A stretch of 64,000 bases of DNA from the NCBI GenBank assembly GCA_030704615.1, contig CM060733.1:72852001-72916000 (forward strand). Reading direction: 5' to 3'. Within the stretch, counting starts at the first letter, position 1, and every line of letters begins with the position of its first letter. Positions 24,056 to 33,952 of this stretch are shown here, piece after piece. Both the position numbers and the translations under genes were made by a program. The notes beneath the pieces are model-generated. The model made no database searches and was not told the origin of the DNA. It saw nothing but the letters and a program-made list of their open reading frames with translations. The DNA comes from Takakia lepidozioides (Eukaryota; Streptophyta; Takakiopsida; Takakiales; Takakiaceae).

Positions 24056-26055
24056 ATATCTGGAGCAGTAGTGTGGTCCTGAAAGGTCCTTGGAGCAGTT
24101 GTCAGAGCCATTTCAATCCATGTTTCTTTCTGTTCTACTTGCATCTTACTCACTGAGCGCTTTTGTGGGTTGGGATTCATCTCCTTTTTTCAGGTACACG
24201 AAATATGTGCTTATGGAAGGAAATCACCTGAGCGGAATTCCCGACTATCTTGACATGTGGTCGGACCCTGCAAACGATCCAACCATGTATACTGCAGGAT
24301 ATTGAAGGACTGGAGTCCTTCTCACTTCAGAGACTGTGGGTGGTACCTTGACTGCCCACCTGAGCACACGACCTTTCAAGAACAGCATATGAAATACTTG
24401 AACAATAACGCTGAGATGCTGGCGCCTTTGACTGACGAAGAGTATCAACGAAACATAGCAACCTTGGCTGCCAAGGAGCCTGATGCTCAGGGAACGCCGC
24501 AGAAGGGAAAGAAGGCGGGCCGCAAACCAAAAGACAAGGCTGTTGATGTCATAGCCATCTCACCAGCAAAGCCAAAGGACAAAGACAAGTCCAAAGAGAA
24601 GGAAAAGGACAAGGGGAAGGAGAATGAAAAGGAGATGGAGAGTGGGCAGGACTTTAGTGCTGGAAGATATACCCGCACTCTTCAGTGCGTGTTCGATGCC
24701 AAGCCACACCCTTCCCGTTCTGATTCAGCAGGAGAGATGAAAATTGTTAATGAGGGTTGGCTTTCGATGATGCAGAGTCGAAAGAGAGGATACACTGGGG
24801 TGCCATCCCCTACCTGGGACAATATAATCTCATTCCTCAATCTGGTGAGAATTCCATTTTCTTTCCTTTTTCTGAATGTTTCGTTGGCAGTATTTCAGTC
24901 TCGTTCTTTGAAAACATTCTTGCCATCGTTCTTATAAAAAACATGTCTGTTGCAGGTGAGCACAGGTCCCACCTTCGTGTGCGGTGTGCAGAAAACTTAT
25001 GCGGCCGACATTGTCATTCTCGACATCCCGGATGGCCAGGCTGTGCCAGAAGTTCTTCCAAAGGGCAAGACGCCAGGGTGGAACAAATTCGAGGACAACT
25101 ACTGGAGTTGGGTATTCGGGTTCTGTAACAATTTCCTCTCTGATGGGACACTTTTGCTTTTTCAGTCATGTGACAATGATAGTCGTCGGGCATTGGCATC
25201 ATACCTCAAGTCTTCAGGGTTTGAAGTTTTGCGCACATGGAATTGTGTGAACAGCCTCTACCTTGTGAAAGGGGGTTTCCCTGGTCAGCTGGTATGTCCG
25301 TCTGCCTTCTGCTTATGCTTTGATCATGAGTTTCAATTTTCTCTGCAGCTCCACTCTAGTAGAATGTTTATGATCGACACCGATCATCAACGATTCATGG
25401 TTTTTGGTGTCAGAGTTCTGAATAGCCGATGTACACACTTCCACTTTAGATTGTGTTTACCACACTAACTGCTATCTTTGGCAGACGAGGATGTTCGAGG
25501 CGATCTGCCTGCGGAGGATTCGCACATCAAAGACACCATCCTCCATCCGCAGCTTTGAGATTTCTGACCAGGGTTGTTTCGTCAACCCCCCCTATGAGCC
25601 CCATGTCGATGACATTTTGTACAACTTCATGCAGTCCAGTCAGACTCTGAAGAGACCAGATGGCACTCCCTGGAGAGGTGCAAAGGAAAAGTCACAGCAT
25701 TCATGCAAATACTGCTGGAGTCATGCAGCCACCGCTCTGCACGGGGTTGATCTTTTGTGTCCACAGGTTCGTTTTCTCCCTTCCGAATTGGTTTCCTTTC
25801 AACAGTTTCATCTGCTTAAATCCCCTCCTCCAAACTGTTTATGTTCTCCTGTCTGGTGCAGGAGCAACTTACCACGCATGCAAGGCAGGCGGAAGAAGCC
25901 TTTTTGGTATGGAGGGTGATTCTGACCTCTACAACACAGTGCTCCTCCCCCTTTTGTCTGGCTCCACTTCAGGCACACAGACTGATCGGATTCATATTCG
26001 AAATGATGACGATCCCGAAGATAAGCAGGTCGACAACGACTTTTCATGTGAGTAA

Positions 26056-26495
26056 GTGCTAAACCCTCTTTGGGAGTCATACTCAATTTCTCGATAACAT
26101 CAAATTTACAGTAATAACTTTTTCAGGCTGTCTTTCAGGAAAGCCAGCGGTGGATCTTCAGGAGATACAGTCATTTCTGGCGAGTCTTTTTCGACAGCCC
26201 CTTTCCAATTTTCTGCTCCCTGTTTATGCCGAAGCAATGGCACTTCACGCGTCCGAGTCCCTATCCCCTGACTTTTTAGTGGCCAGCCGTAGGTGTATCC
26301 AGCGTGGATCCGGTGTTCTAAAATACTTAGACTTAGATGCAGAGGAAGAGGGGATTGTACTGACTCTGAGTCAGACTGAACTGTATTCTTTAATATTCAT
26401 TTTCATATTATCAAAAACGTTGAATCCCCTTACTCTACCGTAGTTGTTCCTTTAGAACAAATAATAATCACAGAATCAACTTTCGTTTAAATTGC
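26056..26495 (+). other. Possible last exon and 3' UTR of the methyltransferase-like gene
   Basis: A frame at 26,150-26,443 (97 codons) follows a possible 3' splice site at about 26,128 (TTTTCAGG). It has no recognised domain. The previous exon may instead end at the in-frame TAA at 26,053-26,055, making this 3' UTR. Confidence 0.3.
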
Positions 26496-26499
26496 TATA

Positions 26500-26880
26500 T
26501 GTATGAATCCATCTCACAAACCTTCCTGACTCTTCTCATATCCATTGTGCATTCATCTACACTGTATTCATGCGTGCTCCATTCATGAAAGCTTCCTTTG
26601 TACAACATCCATTGTACATTCATCCTCTGACTCTTTAATCCACCCCACAAACCTTCCACACTCATTTCATATACTTTGTGCATTCGTCAAAAGATTTGGT
26701 CATGCATCTTCCTGTCATGAATTTTTGTCATTGCTCAACATCCATTATACATTCATCCATTTTACTCTTATCCATCCGTCATTCATCCATCTACATAGAT
26801 TTTTCAAACTCATCCATCTGTTTATCATCCAACTGTACATTCATCCATCATTTATTCAATGCCTTTTATTATGTCGTCCA
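26500..26880. repeat. Degenerate CATTCATC minisatellite
   Basis: Many variants of CATTCATCC, ATCCATTGTACATTC and similar words over about 380 bp, with no coding signal. It is near the right end of the MULE-like element, so may be a subterminal repeat array. Confidence 0.6.
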
Positions 26881-26939
26881 GCTTGTTTCCGCGGTAAAGG
26901 GTGCCAATCCGCGGGAATACACTCCACTTCTTTCTGGGT

Positions 26940-27069
26940 GCGTGGTGACTCGGCCTCCACGTGTGATGACGTGGACTGAGCCCCTGACGTGGCATTTGCG
27001 CAAGGTGACGTGGCGTGAGCGCAGTCGCGCTCGCGCGCTCACGCGCTCACGTGACCAGGCTCACGCCGA
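26940..27069 (-). repeat. Right GC-rich terminus of MULE-like element
   Basis: Reading inward from 27,067 the reverse complement gives GGCGTGAGCCTGG, then CACGTGAGCGCG and CGAGCGCG, matching the left terminus from 15,842 apart from small indels. The adjacent flank GGCATCCCTGATCATC equals 15,815-15,830. Confidence 0.65.
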
Positions 27070-27860
27070 GGCATCCCTGATCATCCTCCATGCACCCCAA
27101 TTTGGCATACAAGTCCACAAGGGCATAGTTCAGAACAACATTTTTAATTCCAGCTTGGACGATCAACATCACAAACCCCGTCTTCACTCATTGCCTAGGT
27201 AAGTGCAATTATGGGCTAGGCTGGTACCACATCTCATTCAGCCATATTATCAAAACAACCATGTATCCTTGTAGTTGACCCTGCAACCTTGGCATACATG
27301 TCCACTACGGCAACGTTCAGAATCACATCAAATACAATACCAGCTTTGACAATATCACCGTGGACCTCTGTACCCTTTTTCAGGGCTGCCAGGCGTGCAT
27401 TTGACATACATATCCACCAAGGCAGTGTTTAGAGTGACATCTAGTGGTACAATTCCAGATTTGATAATGGACCTTTGCGTCCTTTCCAGGGCTACCAGGC
27501 TCGCATTTGACATACATGTACACCAGGGGAATGTTCAGAATGACATCAGGTACAATTCCAGCTTTGATGATGTCACCATGAACCTCTTGGCCCCTTCCCA
27601 GGGCTGCTAGGCTCGCATATGCATATTAACAAACACAAGAACATGACCTGGTTTGGCTTCATCCTTTCCCACATCATTTTGTTCTTAGGTTTCCAAAGCC
27701 TTACTCCCACACCTATGCTACACACACCTTACAATCATGGCAGTCCACAACACCACATCTCATTTAGCCATGTTGTCGAACTCTCCCTTTGCATCAGGCT
27801 TGCTGCACCCCACATTTGGCATACATGTCCACTAGGGCAGTGGTCAGAATGACAACTAGT
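27070..27860 (-). pseudogene. PPR fragments, reverse strand, tandem truncated units
   Basis: The reverse complement contains about five shortened PPR pieces joined head to tail (units near 27,090-27,200, 27,290-27,400, 27,400-27,510, 27,505-27,620 and 27,640-27,860). Each keeps words equivalent to VDMYVKC and LAALEKGKEVH. The units are too short and shifted to encode a working protein. The first continues the fragment ending at 15,612-15,830. Confidence 0.65.
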
Positions 27861-27879
27861 ACATTTCAGCTTTGACGAT

Positions 27880-28335
27880 GGCACATGGCCAAGAGATATC
27901 CCAATATCCCGCTACCAATGGGTTCAATGCATACTCTTGTCACATTGGCAGTATCATGTCAAAGTCATTCCAACTAGATTCACTCAACCAGCTAACTTGC
28001 AGAATTGAACATGAAAATTTAGGGCCGATTCTGATAAGAGGGGAAAATAGGGTGAAATGTGTTTTCAGAAGGTGCCTTCATTAGCAGTGCTTGATTGTAT
28101 CAATTGTGTGCTGCTGCTGCTGGCGGCTTCCAATTGACCATCTACCCATGTAGGTTTCTTGTATCTATCCTTCCACAGGGAATCATAGATAATCGGAGCT
28201 TGAAATCTGGCCCTCTTCCACACTCTATCCCTGCTCCTTCAGCTATCTATGCCTCTGCACAAAATCATGCATACAACAATCATTCTGCAAACACCCCCAA
28301 CCCTACTTATCAATGAGCAACGAGCTAACTTACAT
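27880..28335 (-). repeat. PPR upstream repeat, reverse orientation
   Basis: Same words as the leaders at 12.3-12.7 and 14.7-15.6 kb (TAGATTCACTCAACCAGCTAA, AGGGAATCATAGATAATC). It lies upstream of the reverse-strand PPR fragments, as expected for their 5' flank. Confidence 0.6.
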
Positions 28336-28339
28336 AATT

Positions 28340-29240
28340 CAATATGCATCTCAAGGCCGAGTCTGATGAGAGGGCAAAACAGGCTGAAATAGGTCGAAGA
28401 AGAACCCATAGAGGATTTGACCGACCATCAACCCAAAAGGACCTCTTGTGTGTGCTGCTTGTGTCTTGTAGTCAGGTAATGTCGGATTGGTCTGTGAGAA
28501 CCAGCACGGTGCAGATGAGCAGGCAGAGATTGAAACACGGCCTGCTAAGACCAAGCTGACTCTCCCAAGAACCTTGAAACATCAGGAAGAATACCAAATC
28601 ATGGTACTAACAGGAGCCAACAGCCCACATTTGCAGGATGGACAAACTTCTTCACATCGTACATTAAGGAAAAGCCACACCTTGCCATTGCGGTTGTCGC
28701 ACCATCGTGAAGGATCTTTAAAAATCTCATGCCAACTCTGCTCCGTGCTGCAAATGAAGGCCGAGTCTGATGAGAGGGCAAAACAGGCTGAAATAGGTCG
28801 AAGAAGAAGGTGCCCTCACCACATTGTCCTCGACCTTGTGTCATGGCCCATGGAGGATTTGACTGACCATGAACCCAAGAGGACCTCTTCAGTGTGCTGC
28901 TGTGTTTCTGTAGTCAGGTAATGTCGGATTGGTCAGTGAGAACCACCACGGTGCAGCTGAGTGGGCAGAGATTGAAACACGGCCTGCTAAGACCAAGCTA
29001 ACTCTCCCAAGAACCTTGTAAACATCAGGAAGAATACCAAATCATGGTACTAACAGGAGCCACCAACAACCCACATTTGCAGATGACAAACTTCTTCACA
29101 TCGTACATTAAGAAAAAGCCACACCTTGCGATTGCGGTTTGTCCCCACCATCGTGAAGGATCTTTAGAAACTCAGGCCAGCTCTGCTCCGTGCTGTAAAA
29201 TCAGGGCCGAGCGGTAGAGATTGAAACACGGCCTGCTAAG
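28340..29240. repeat. Imperfect tandem repeat of about 0.4-0.5 kb (2-3 copies)
   Basis: GGCCGAGTCTGATGAGAGGG occurs at about 28,353 and 28,755 and a shortened form at 29,205. GAGATTGAAACACGGCCTGC occurs at about 28,525, 28,967 and 29,215. The unit recurs in inverted orientation at 54,500-54,960, also beside PPR debris. No function recognised. Confidence 0.65.
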
Positions 29241-29269
29241 ACGAAGCTGACTCTCTCCCAAGAACGGCG

Positions 29270-29516
29270 GGCTCCCAGCCGAAACCTCCTCGCACACATA
29301 CCGTAGCGTTTCTAGGGTTGCTTGCTCCAAATGCGAAGGTTGATCCAACTGCGGGCCTCCCATGCATGTTTGCCCTCTCTCCCGCTCGCTCGCTCGCTCT
29401 AAGTCCCAACCCTCTCTCTCTCTCCCTCCCGCTCGCTCTAAGTCTGTTCACGCTACCGTGATGGGCAACTTTTTAAGTTTTTAACCTTTTTGTAAACCCT
29501 AAAAGCCCCTCTTTGA
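29270..29516. other. CT/GC-rich microsatellite-like region
   Basis: Contains CGCTCGCTCGCTCGCTC (about 29,382) and TCTCTCTCTCTC-type runs; no gene seen. Confidence 0.5.
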
Positions 29517-29730
29517 TTTTTTTTTTTTTTTTTTCTTTTCTTTTCTTAAGGGAAACCACAGGTCCTTGAGGAGGGGGAAAAATTCACCCGCCTTCATTTA
29601 TGGGCCATAAGACGTACAGGACGATCAACGCCCAGACATACTGTCACGAACAATCCCACACACGGGATAAGGCAGCGGGTTTGAACCCCAAACCACCAGG
29701 GCGACACACTGTGCACTTACCAGCCGATGT

Positions 29731-29732
<2 letters not shown>
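29517..29732 (-). repeat. tRNA-derived SINE, reverse strand (probable)
   Basis: On the minus strand an A-box-like TGGTAAGTGCAC (29,722-29,711) and a B-box-like GGGGTTCAAACCC (29,689-29,677) have Pol III spacing. The element ends in an A-rich tail with GAAAA units (T/C run at 29,517-29,548 on the plus strand). Target duplications were not resolved because a second poly(T) tract (29,731-29,762) abuts the head. Confidence 0.5.
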
Positions 29733-29764
<32 letters not shown>

Positions 29765-29766
<2 letters not shown>

Positions 29767-30174
29767 GCATTTTAAAAAAAAAATTGATTCTAGTGGTCAG
29801 AGTCTCCGTTTTTCAAAATATAAATACTCATATATTATATATATAACCAGAAAAGCATGTGTTGACATGTGCAGTCATGTAGTGATTCATCTATGTGATG
29901 ATCTGGCAGAATGCATTAGAGTGAGAGTCATGAAGTCATATGTCTTTCTAGCAATATACACACGTCATTCTAGTGTAGCCATGACCGTGACTGGTAGTCA
30001 TATCTGCCATGCCAATATTCGTGGTCAAACATGTTTGACCTGTGTTCCGCAGAGTCCGGAGCCATGCAGTCGCATATACGCCTTCCCCAGACCTGCATTA
30101 TGACTTCAAAAGCATTTTACGACTGCAAATGACATTTTCGCCACAATCTGTCATGACTGCGCACCCATGGGAGT
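29765..30174. other. CACTA right subterminal region
   Basis: Non-coding. Holds the 16-bp subterminal inverted repeat partner at 29,996-30,011 and GACTGC-type words near 30,120 and 30,155, mirrored by TGACTGCAAATG near the left end. Confidence 0.5.
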
Positions 30175-30200
30175 CGTAAAAGCCGCAATATGTTGTAGTG
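30175..30200 (-). repeat. CACTA right terminal inverted repeat
   Basis: Reverse complement begins CACTACAACATATTGCGG; one mismatch with the left end over 26 bp. Followed by the target duplicate GAT at 30,201. Confidence 0.9.
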
Positions 30201-30540
30201 GATTCTGAACAATACCCTCGTAGACATGGATGCCAAATGTGGGAGCATTGAGGATGTGGAGGGAGTGTTCAACAATATGGCTGAACGAGATTTGGTGTCA
30301 TGGAACGCCATGCTTGTAAGATATGCATAGCAGGGGCGTGGGATGGAGGCCTGGGGGAAGGGGTGAATCCCGACCACATCACGTTTGTGTGCATTTGCAA
30401 TGTGTGTGCAAGCCTAGCAGCTCTGGAAAAGGGCAAAGAGGTCCATGGCGACATGGTCAGAGCTGCAGTTGTACCAAATGTCATTCTAAACAATACCCTC
30501 GTGGACATGTATGAAGGGAATGTTCGACAGTATCCTAGTT
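30201..30540 (+). pseudogene. PPR pseudogene, right half after the CACTA insertion
   Basis: Continues directly from 14,003: ILNNTLVDM, AKCGSIEDVEGVFNNM, AERDLVSWNAMLVRYA, then TAG in place of the CAG found in sister copies (30,328-30,330). A second part (30,340-30,533) reads HITFVCICNVCASLAALEKGKEVHGDMV in pieces and loses part of the next unit. The similarity stops at CGACAGTAT (30,533). Confidence 0.75.
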
Positions 30541-30735
30541 ATCATTCCTGACGTGACGTGGCGCTGACACGTCGGCCGTCACGTCACGTCACGTCGAATC
30601 TGGACGTTTACCTACATAATTTTTTTTTACATTTGACTTTTACGATTTATTTCTACCCTTTGTAATGACATGGCAGCCACGGTGTAAAACAGACGTGGCC
30701 AATTATTAATATTTATTTATTTTTAAATAAAAATG
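30541..30735. other. ACGT-rich boundary segment next to hairpin array A
   Basis: Repeated TGACGTGACGTGGC and CACGTCACGTCACGTC words (30,546-30,595), an A/T-rich stretch, then GGCAGCCACGGTG just before the array. A similar order (ACGT-rich, A/T-rich, GCAGCCACG, array) occurs at 40,529-40,705, so both may be ends of the same element family. Confidence 0.45.
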
Positions 30736-31208
30736 AGTCCGCCTATATTGGCGGTCGCATATAATTTATTATTTTTAATAAAAGCGACCGCCCATATTGG
30801 CGGTCGCTTGTAATTTAATATTTTGTTAAATTAAGCGACCGCCAGTATTGGCGGTCGCCGGTAATTTATTTATTTATAAATGAAACGACCGCCCATATTG
30901 GCAGTCGCCCGTTATTTATTTATTTATAAATGAAACGACCGCCGAATTGGCGGTCGCCCGTAATTTATTTATTTTTAAATGAAGCGACCGCCGAAATTGG
31001 CGGTCGCCCGTAATTTATTATTTTAATGAAGCGACCGCCCACGTCGAATTTATTTATTTATAAGAAGCGACCGCCCATATTGGCGGTCGCCCGTAATTTA
31101 TTTATCGAAGCGACCGCCCATATTGGCGTAATTTATTTATTTTAAATGAAGCGACCGCCCATATTGGCGGTCGCTTGTATTTTATTACATTTTAAAATAA
31201 GCGGTCGC
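30736..31208. repeat. Hairpin repeat array A
   Basis: About nine units of GCGACCGCC, a 5-6 nt A/T spacer (often CATATT) and GGCGGTCGC, separated by A/T-rich linkers such as TAATTTATTTATTT. Each core is an inverted repeat able to fold into a 9-bp-stem hairpin. Confidence 0.9.
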
Positions 31209-31814
31209 GTGTTTTTTTTTTTCTTAGAAATCCAGGGGTGCCGTTTTGATTTTTTATTTTAATCATGAAGCGGCGCCTCGGCCAGCCACGTGGCGAGGTG
31301 CCACGGGTCAGGAAAAACGAAACAAATGGGATGGGGGAGGTGGTTTTTGAACCCTTGACCTCTCCATGTGGTGCGCGTGGCGAGGTGCGACTGGCCAGTC
31401 GCGCCGCGCTGACACGTGGCGAGGCGCCACTGGCTGTCGCGCCTTTTCAAGCATAATGCCATTTTTTTTTGGGGGGGGGGGGGGGGTGGGTATATAAACC
31501 ATTCCCCCTCCTTTTCTGATCACTTTTGCCCCTCTTGTGGTGTGGTTCCTTGGCATCCTGTAGTCCTTTCGGACTTCGTTGCTTGGCACTGCCAACGGGA
31601 GGTGCAAAGGTGATTATTTGGGGGGGAGGTTTTGTCGGTTTTCTATTGGTCAGTCCCACACACTTGTTCACGGTACAATCATCGTATCACCATTTTGCCG
31701 TTTCCGGATCTCCGGCGGCCTGTTTTTTTGCAGAAAACTACGAAGACACCATCCACACGCGTTCATTGCCATTTTTCTGAGGTTTTGGACCCTGTAGTGG
31801 CAAAGGTTTATACA
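31209..31814. promoter_or_regulatory. Region with TATA box upstream of kinase-like remnant
   Basis: Contains inverted GC-rich words (CACGTGGCGAGG near 31,293 and 31,416), a G-run (31,471-31,486) and TATATAAA at 31,491-31,498. The TATA box is about 320 bp before the first plausible codons of the next gene. No coding sequence recognised. Confidence 0.45.
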
Positions 31815-31825
31815 ATGTCGGGGTT

Positions 31826-32242
31826 GTGAATTCAAGTTCTGGGGCGGGATCGTCTGGGGGGCGGAGGAAGAGAAACGTGCCCACGAGCGGGGATAGCCAG
31901 GTCAACAAGCCAGACTACCCGGGACCGGATGCCTTGGATAGGGTGAAAGAAGTGGTAGCGGATTATTTCAAGGGTAGGGACATGATGAGGCTGGAGAGTG
32001 CTTATGTTAGGCATGGATGGGAGGGGTTTCAGATTTTCCAGCAAAATATGGAGAGGAAAATGACAAACGCTTTGGCGGGGGCTAAGTGGACGGCGGACAG
32101 GGACAAGCCGAAGTTCAATCGGTGGATCCAAAGCAGGGCGAAAGACGCCACGTGGAATTTGAGGCAGCTAATGAAGACATGGAAGGGTAGAACAACCGAG
32201 GGTCGAGTGCCCTCCGCCGAAGCCGAGTTAATGCGCGTTTGA
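31826..32242 (+). pseudogene. Unrecognised ORF (138 codons) before the kinase-like remnant
   Basis: Open frame beginning with a GTG/AAT context (NSSSGAGSSGGRRKRN), basic and Ser/Gly-rich at first, then helical (KEVVADYFKG, FQIFQQNMERK). The nearest ATG (31,815) leads to an early stop in another frame. It may be the N-terminal domain of the kinase-like gene that follows on the same strand. Confidence 0.4.
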
Positions 32243-33178
32243 GTATTGGGCTTGCTCGGCAAGTCAGAATTCACATCGCCGGACTAGGGTTGTCCCTTGG
32301 AAGGCGGGGTCATCGGCGGGGAGGCACAACTGGTCTTTATTACCTGAACTCTAGTGCGAAGGTGGTAGAGATTGGCCCTTACAAAGAAGGGTATGCTAAG
32401 GTCCGTCACTGTAGGATTGTTGGCGATTCTAGAATACCGGAGCGTTGGGAGCTAGCGGGAAAAAAAACCCAAGTCCAAAAATCCAGAAAAAACGTTGAGA
32501 CAACATAACGACGAGTGTTTGGCAGTGAAGTTCCAGCATCCGGGTGTTATCTCGTATTTTGCTGTGAATGCACGTGAGGTAGAGGGTTACACTCGCTGGT
32601 GGAATGGGGGGACAATACGCGACATGATGAACCTTGACAGAAAATGGGGCAACGATTCGGACAACAGGGTGATTTTGGAACAAAGGGGAACGGAAGCAGA
32701 GTTCCAGGAATGCGATCGCTTGCTTCGTTTCCGGAAAGTGCGCAGTAAACTTGCATGGGCACTGGTGTGCATCATGGATGTTGTCCACAAGAACGGTGTC
32801 CTGCACAACGACTTGTCCCCCGACAACATCTTGTTGCATTTTCCAGATGCACCGAGGAGATCAAGATTGGGGTGTGTGATTGGGGCTTAGCCACCCCATT
32901 GGGCATACGCGCAAAGCCTCGCCGTACCAGTTTGAAAACCAAGACAAGCTGGACCGGGAACTCGCGAAAAAATGGTGGGTGGAAAAAGATATTGCATCGG
33001 TTTTCAATGCGAATGTCCCCCCCCCCAGGACATGACGTCGGAGGCCTTTGCCGTTGGGAAGATAGCGGTACGAATAAATGGCGGCGTTCATTATGATCAA
33101 AGTATGTTCCAGGACCAATTTACGGGAGGTTGTTGGCATTCAATGCTACAAAGGTTTGTACGACAACAACAAGAATGA
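32243..33178 (+). pseudogene. Protein-kinase-like gene, broken
   Basis: One frame (32,495-32,890) contains HNDLSPDNILL (about 32,803-32,835), matching the catalytic loop HRDLxxxN with Asp and Asn kept. The next frame carries CDWGLAT (about 32,876), in place of DFG. The frame before it ends in a Lys-rich run near 32,470. Frameshifts occur near 32,470 and 32,850, and another piece (32,972-33,178) with SEAFAVGKIAVRI continues in a third frame. Activity is unlikely as read. It could be a transposon-carried or retro-amplified kinase; no host orthologue can be named. Confidence 0.5.
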
Positions 33179-33345
33179 GAGAGTCACATTAGCCCATGTA
33201 GTACTTCGGTTCATGGGCAAGCCATTCAATTGGCCTGAGCCGAAAAGACGTATATAGGACGGAGTAGACCATAGTCTCGTAGATATGACATTTCTGGCGG
33301 TACAATGGTTCTTTTATGAAGACATAACTCAATTTTGATCGTGCA

Positions 33346-33885
33346 TGTAATAAATAAAGTCCATTGTAAATACTACATTGCATATGCTCGACCCTGGCAC
33401 CTGTCATCGCAACATAAATGGTTTGTGTACTGGCTCACTGTTTATATTTGTAATGTTTCAAGGTTTCGGATAGGGTTATGAGAAAACGATGTATTAGTTC
33501 CGTAGGAGTTAGACAACAAACGTCTCATCTCATTCAACTGTGCGACACTACCATGAGAGGCATGGATCGGAAAGTAATAGGTGCACATGCGACCTCCGAA
33601 CGTTTGATACTAGGTCTCTACTTAAACGTGCGGAGGTCGCATGTACACCTATTACTTTTTTATCCATGCACTCATGGTAGTATCGCACAGTTGAATGAGA
33701 TATGGAACGTTTGTTGTCCAACTCCTATGGATCCAATATATCATTTTCTCAGTACCCTGTCAGAAACATTGAAACATTCGCAGTTACAAACAGTGCCACA
33801 ATACACGGCCGGTTTTGTTGAAATGACATTTGTGAGGTTCGAGCGTATGCAATTTATTATTTACAACGGAATTTTATTTACTCGG
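33346..33885. repeat. Long imperfect fold-back 1 (about 540 nt)
   Basis: Arms of about 260 bp pair across an 18-nt loop (33,606-33,623). Inner pairing is GACCTCCGAACGTTT with AAACGTGCGGAGGTC; outer pairing includes GTAAATACTACATTGCATA with the complement of 33,850-33,875. Confidence 0.8.
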
Positions 33886-33952
33886 GGGACCGGTACTGCT
33901 GTTGGAGCGCAACTGATGGTGCGAGTTCTCTATTGATTGGAGCTGTCACAAC

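Larger units (their letters stand above)
20811..26055 (+). pseudogene. Multi-exon gene, putative permuted N6/N4-type methyltransferase
   Basis: Exons inferred from open frames with GT-AG borders: about 20,811-21,107; 21,551-22,175; 22,270-22,462; 22,547-22,945; 23,030-23,256; 24,194-24,844; 24,956-25,291; 25,485-25,766; 25,862-26,055. The N-terminus is basic (MTRRRLLENTG). The sixth exon is Lys-rich with an AT-hook-like GRKPKDK. The seventh reads ADIVILDIPDG, then LSDGTLLLFQS and LKSSGFEVLRTW, the order seen around motif IV of class I amino-methyltransferases. The last exon has GATYHACKAGGRSLFGMEGD, like motif I plus the acidic cofactor residue of N6_N4_Mtase proteins; motif IV before motif I would be the permuted order. 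The usual DPPY/W is replaced by DIPDG. Exon frames need several shifts (near 21,050, 21,840, 22,100, 22,690, 24,300 and 25,700), so it is decayed or contains assembly indels. Function is a hypothesis. Confidence 0.45.
15831..27069. mobile_element. MULE-like DNA transposon, 11.2 kb, nested in the CACTA element
   Basis: Bounded by an exact 16-bp direct repeat. Both ends carry the same GC-rich inverted sequence: GGCGTGAGC, a short spacer, CACGTGAGCGCG, CGAGCG (left from 15,842; right reading inward from 27,067). Between them are a minus-strand MULE-like transposase and a plus-strand multi-exon gene, transcribed divergently. The flanking repeat is longer than the 8-11 bp usual for MULEs, and short filler (11 bp left, 2 bp right) separates it from the inverted repeat, so exact ends are uncertain. 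Both genes look decayed. Confidence 0.65.
14004..30200. mobile_element. CACTA-type (En/Spm-like) DNA transposon, 16.2 kb, inserted in PPR
   Basis: Left terminus CACTACAACAAATTGCGG (14,004) and right terminus ending TATGTTGTAGTG (30,200) form a 26-bp inverted repeat with one mismatch. The 3-bp flank GAT is on both sides (14,001-14,003; 30,201-30,203), as expected for CACTA elements. Removing the element rejoins a PPR frame (AGIIPDV then ILNNTLVDM). A second inverted match of 16 bp, CATGGCAGATATGACT, lies at 14,115-14,130 and 29,996-30,011. No En/Spm transposase was seen, so it is probably non-autonomous; most of its length is PPR debris and a nested MULE-like element. Confidence 0.85.

Noticed and set aside
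24257-24937. Lys/Glu/Asp-rich ORF as an independent chromatin protein
   Set aside because: It fits as the sixth exon of the methyltransferase-like gene with splice signals on both sides.
29731-29762. Poly(T) tract as a Pol III terminator
   Set aside because: No Pol III gene ends there in the right orientation; more likely an A-tail of an element on the minus strand.
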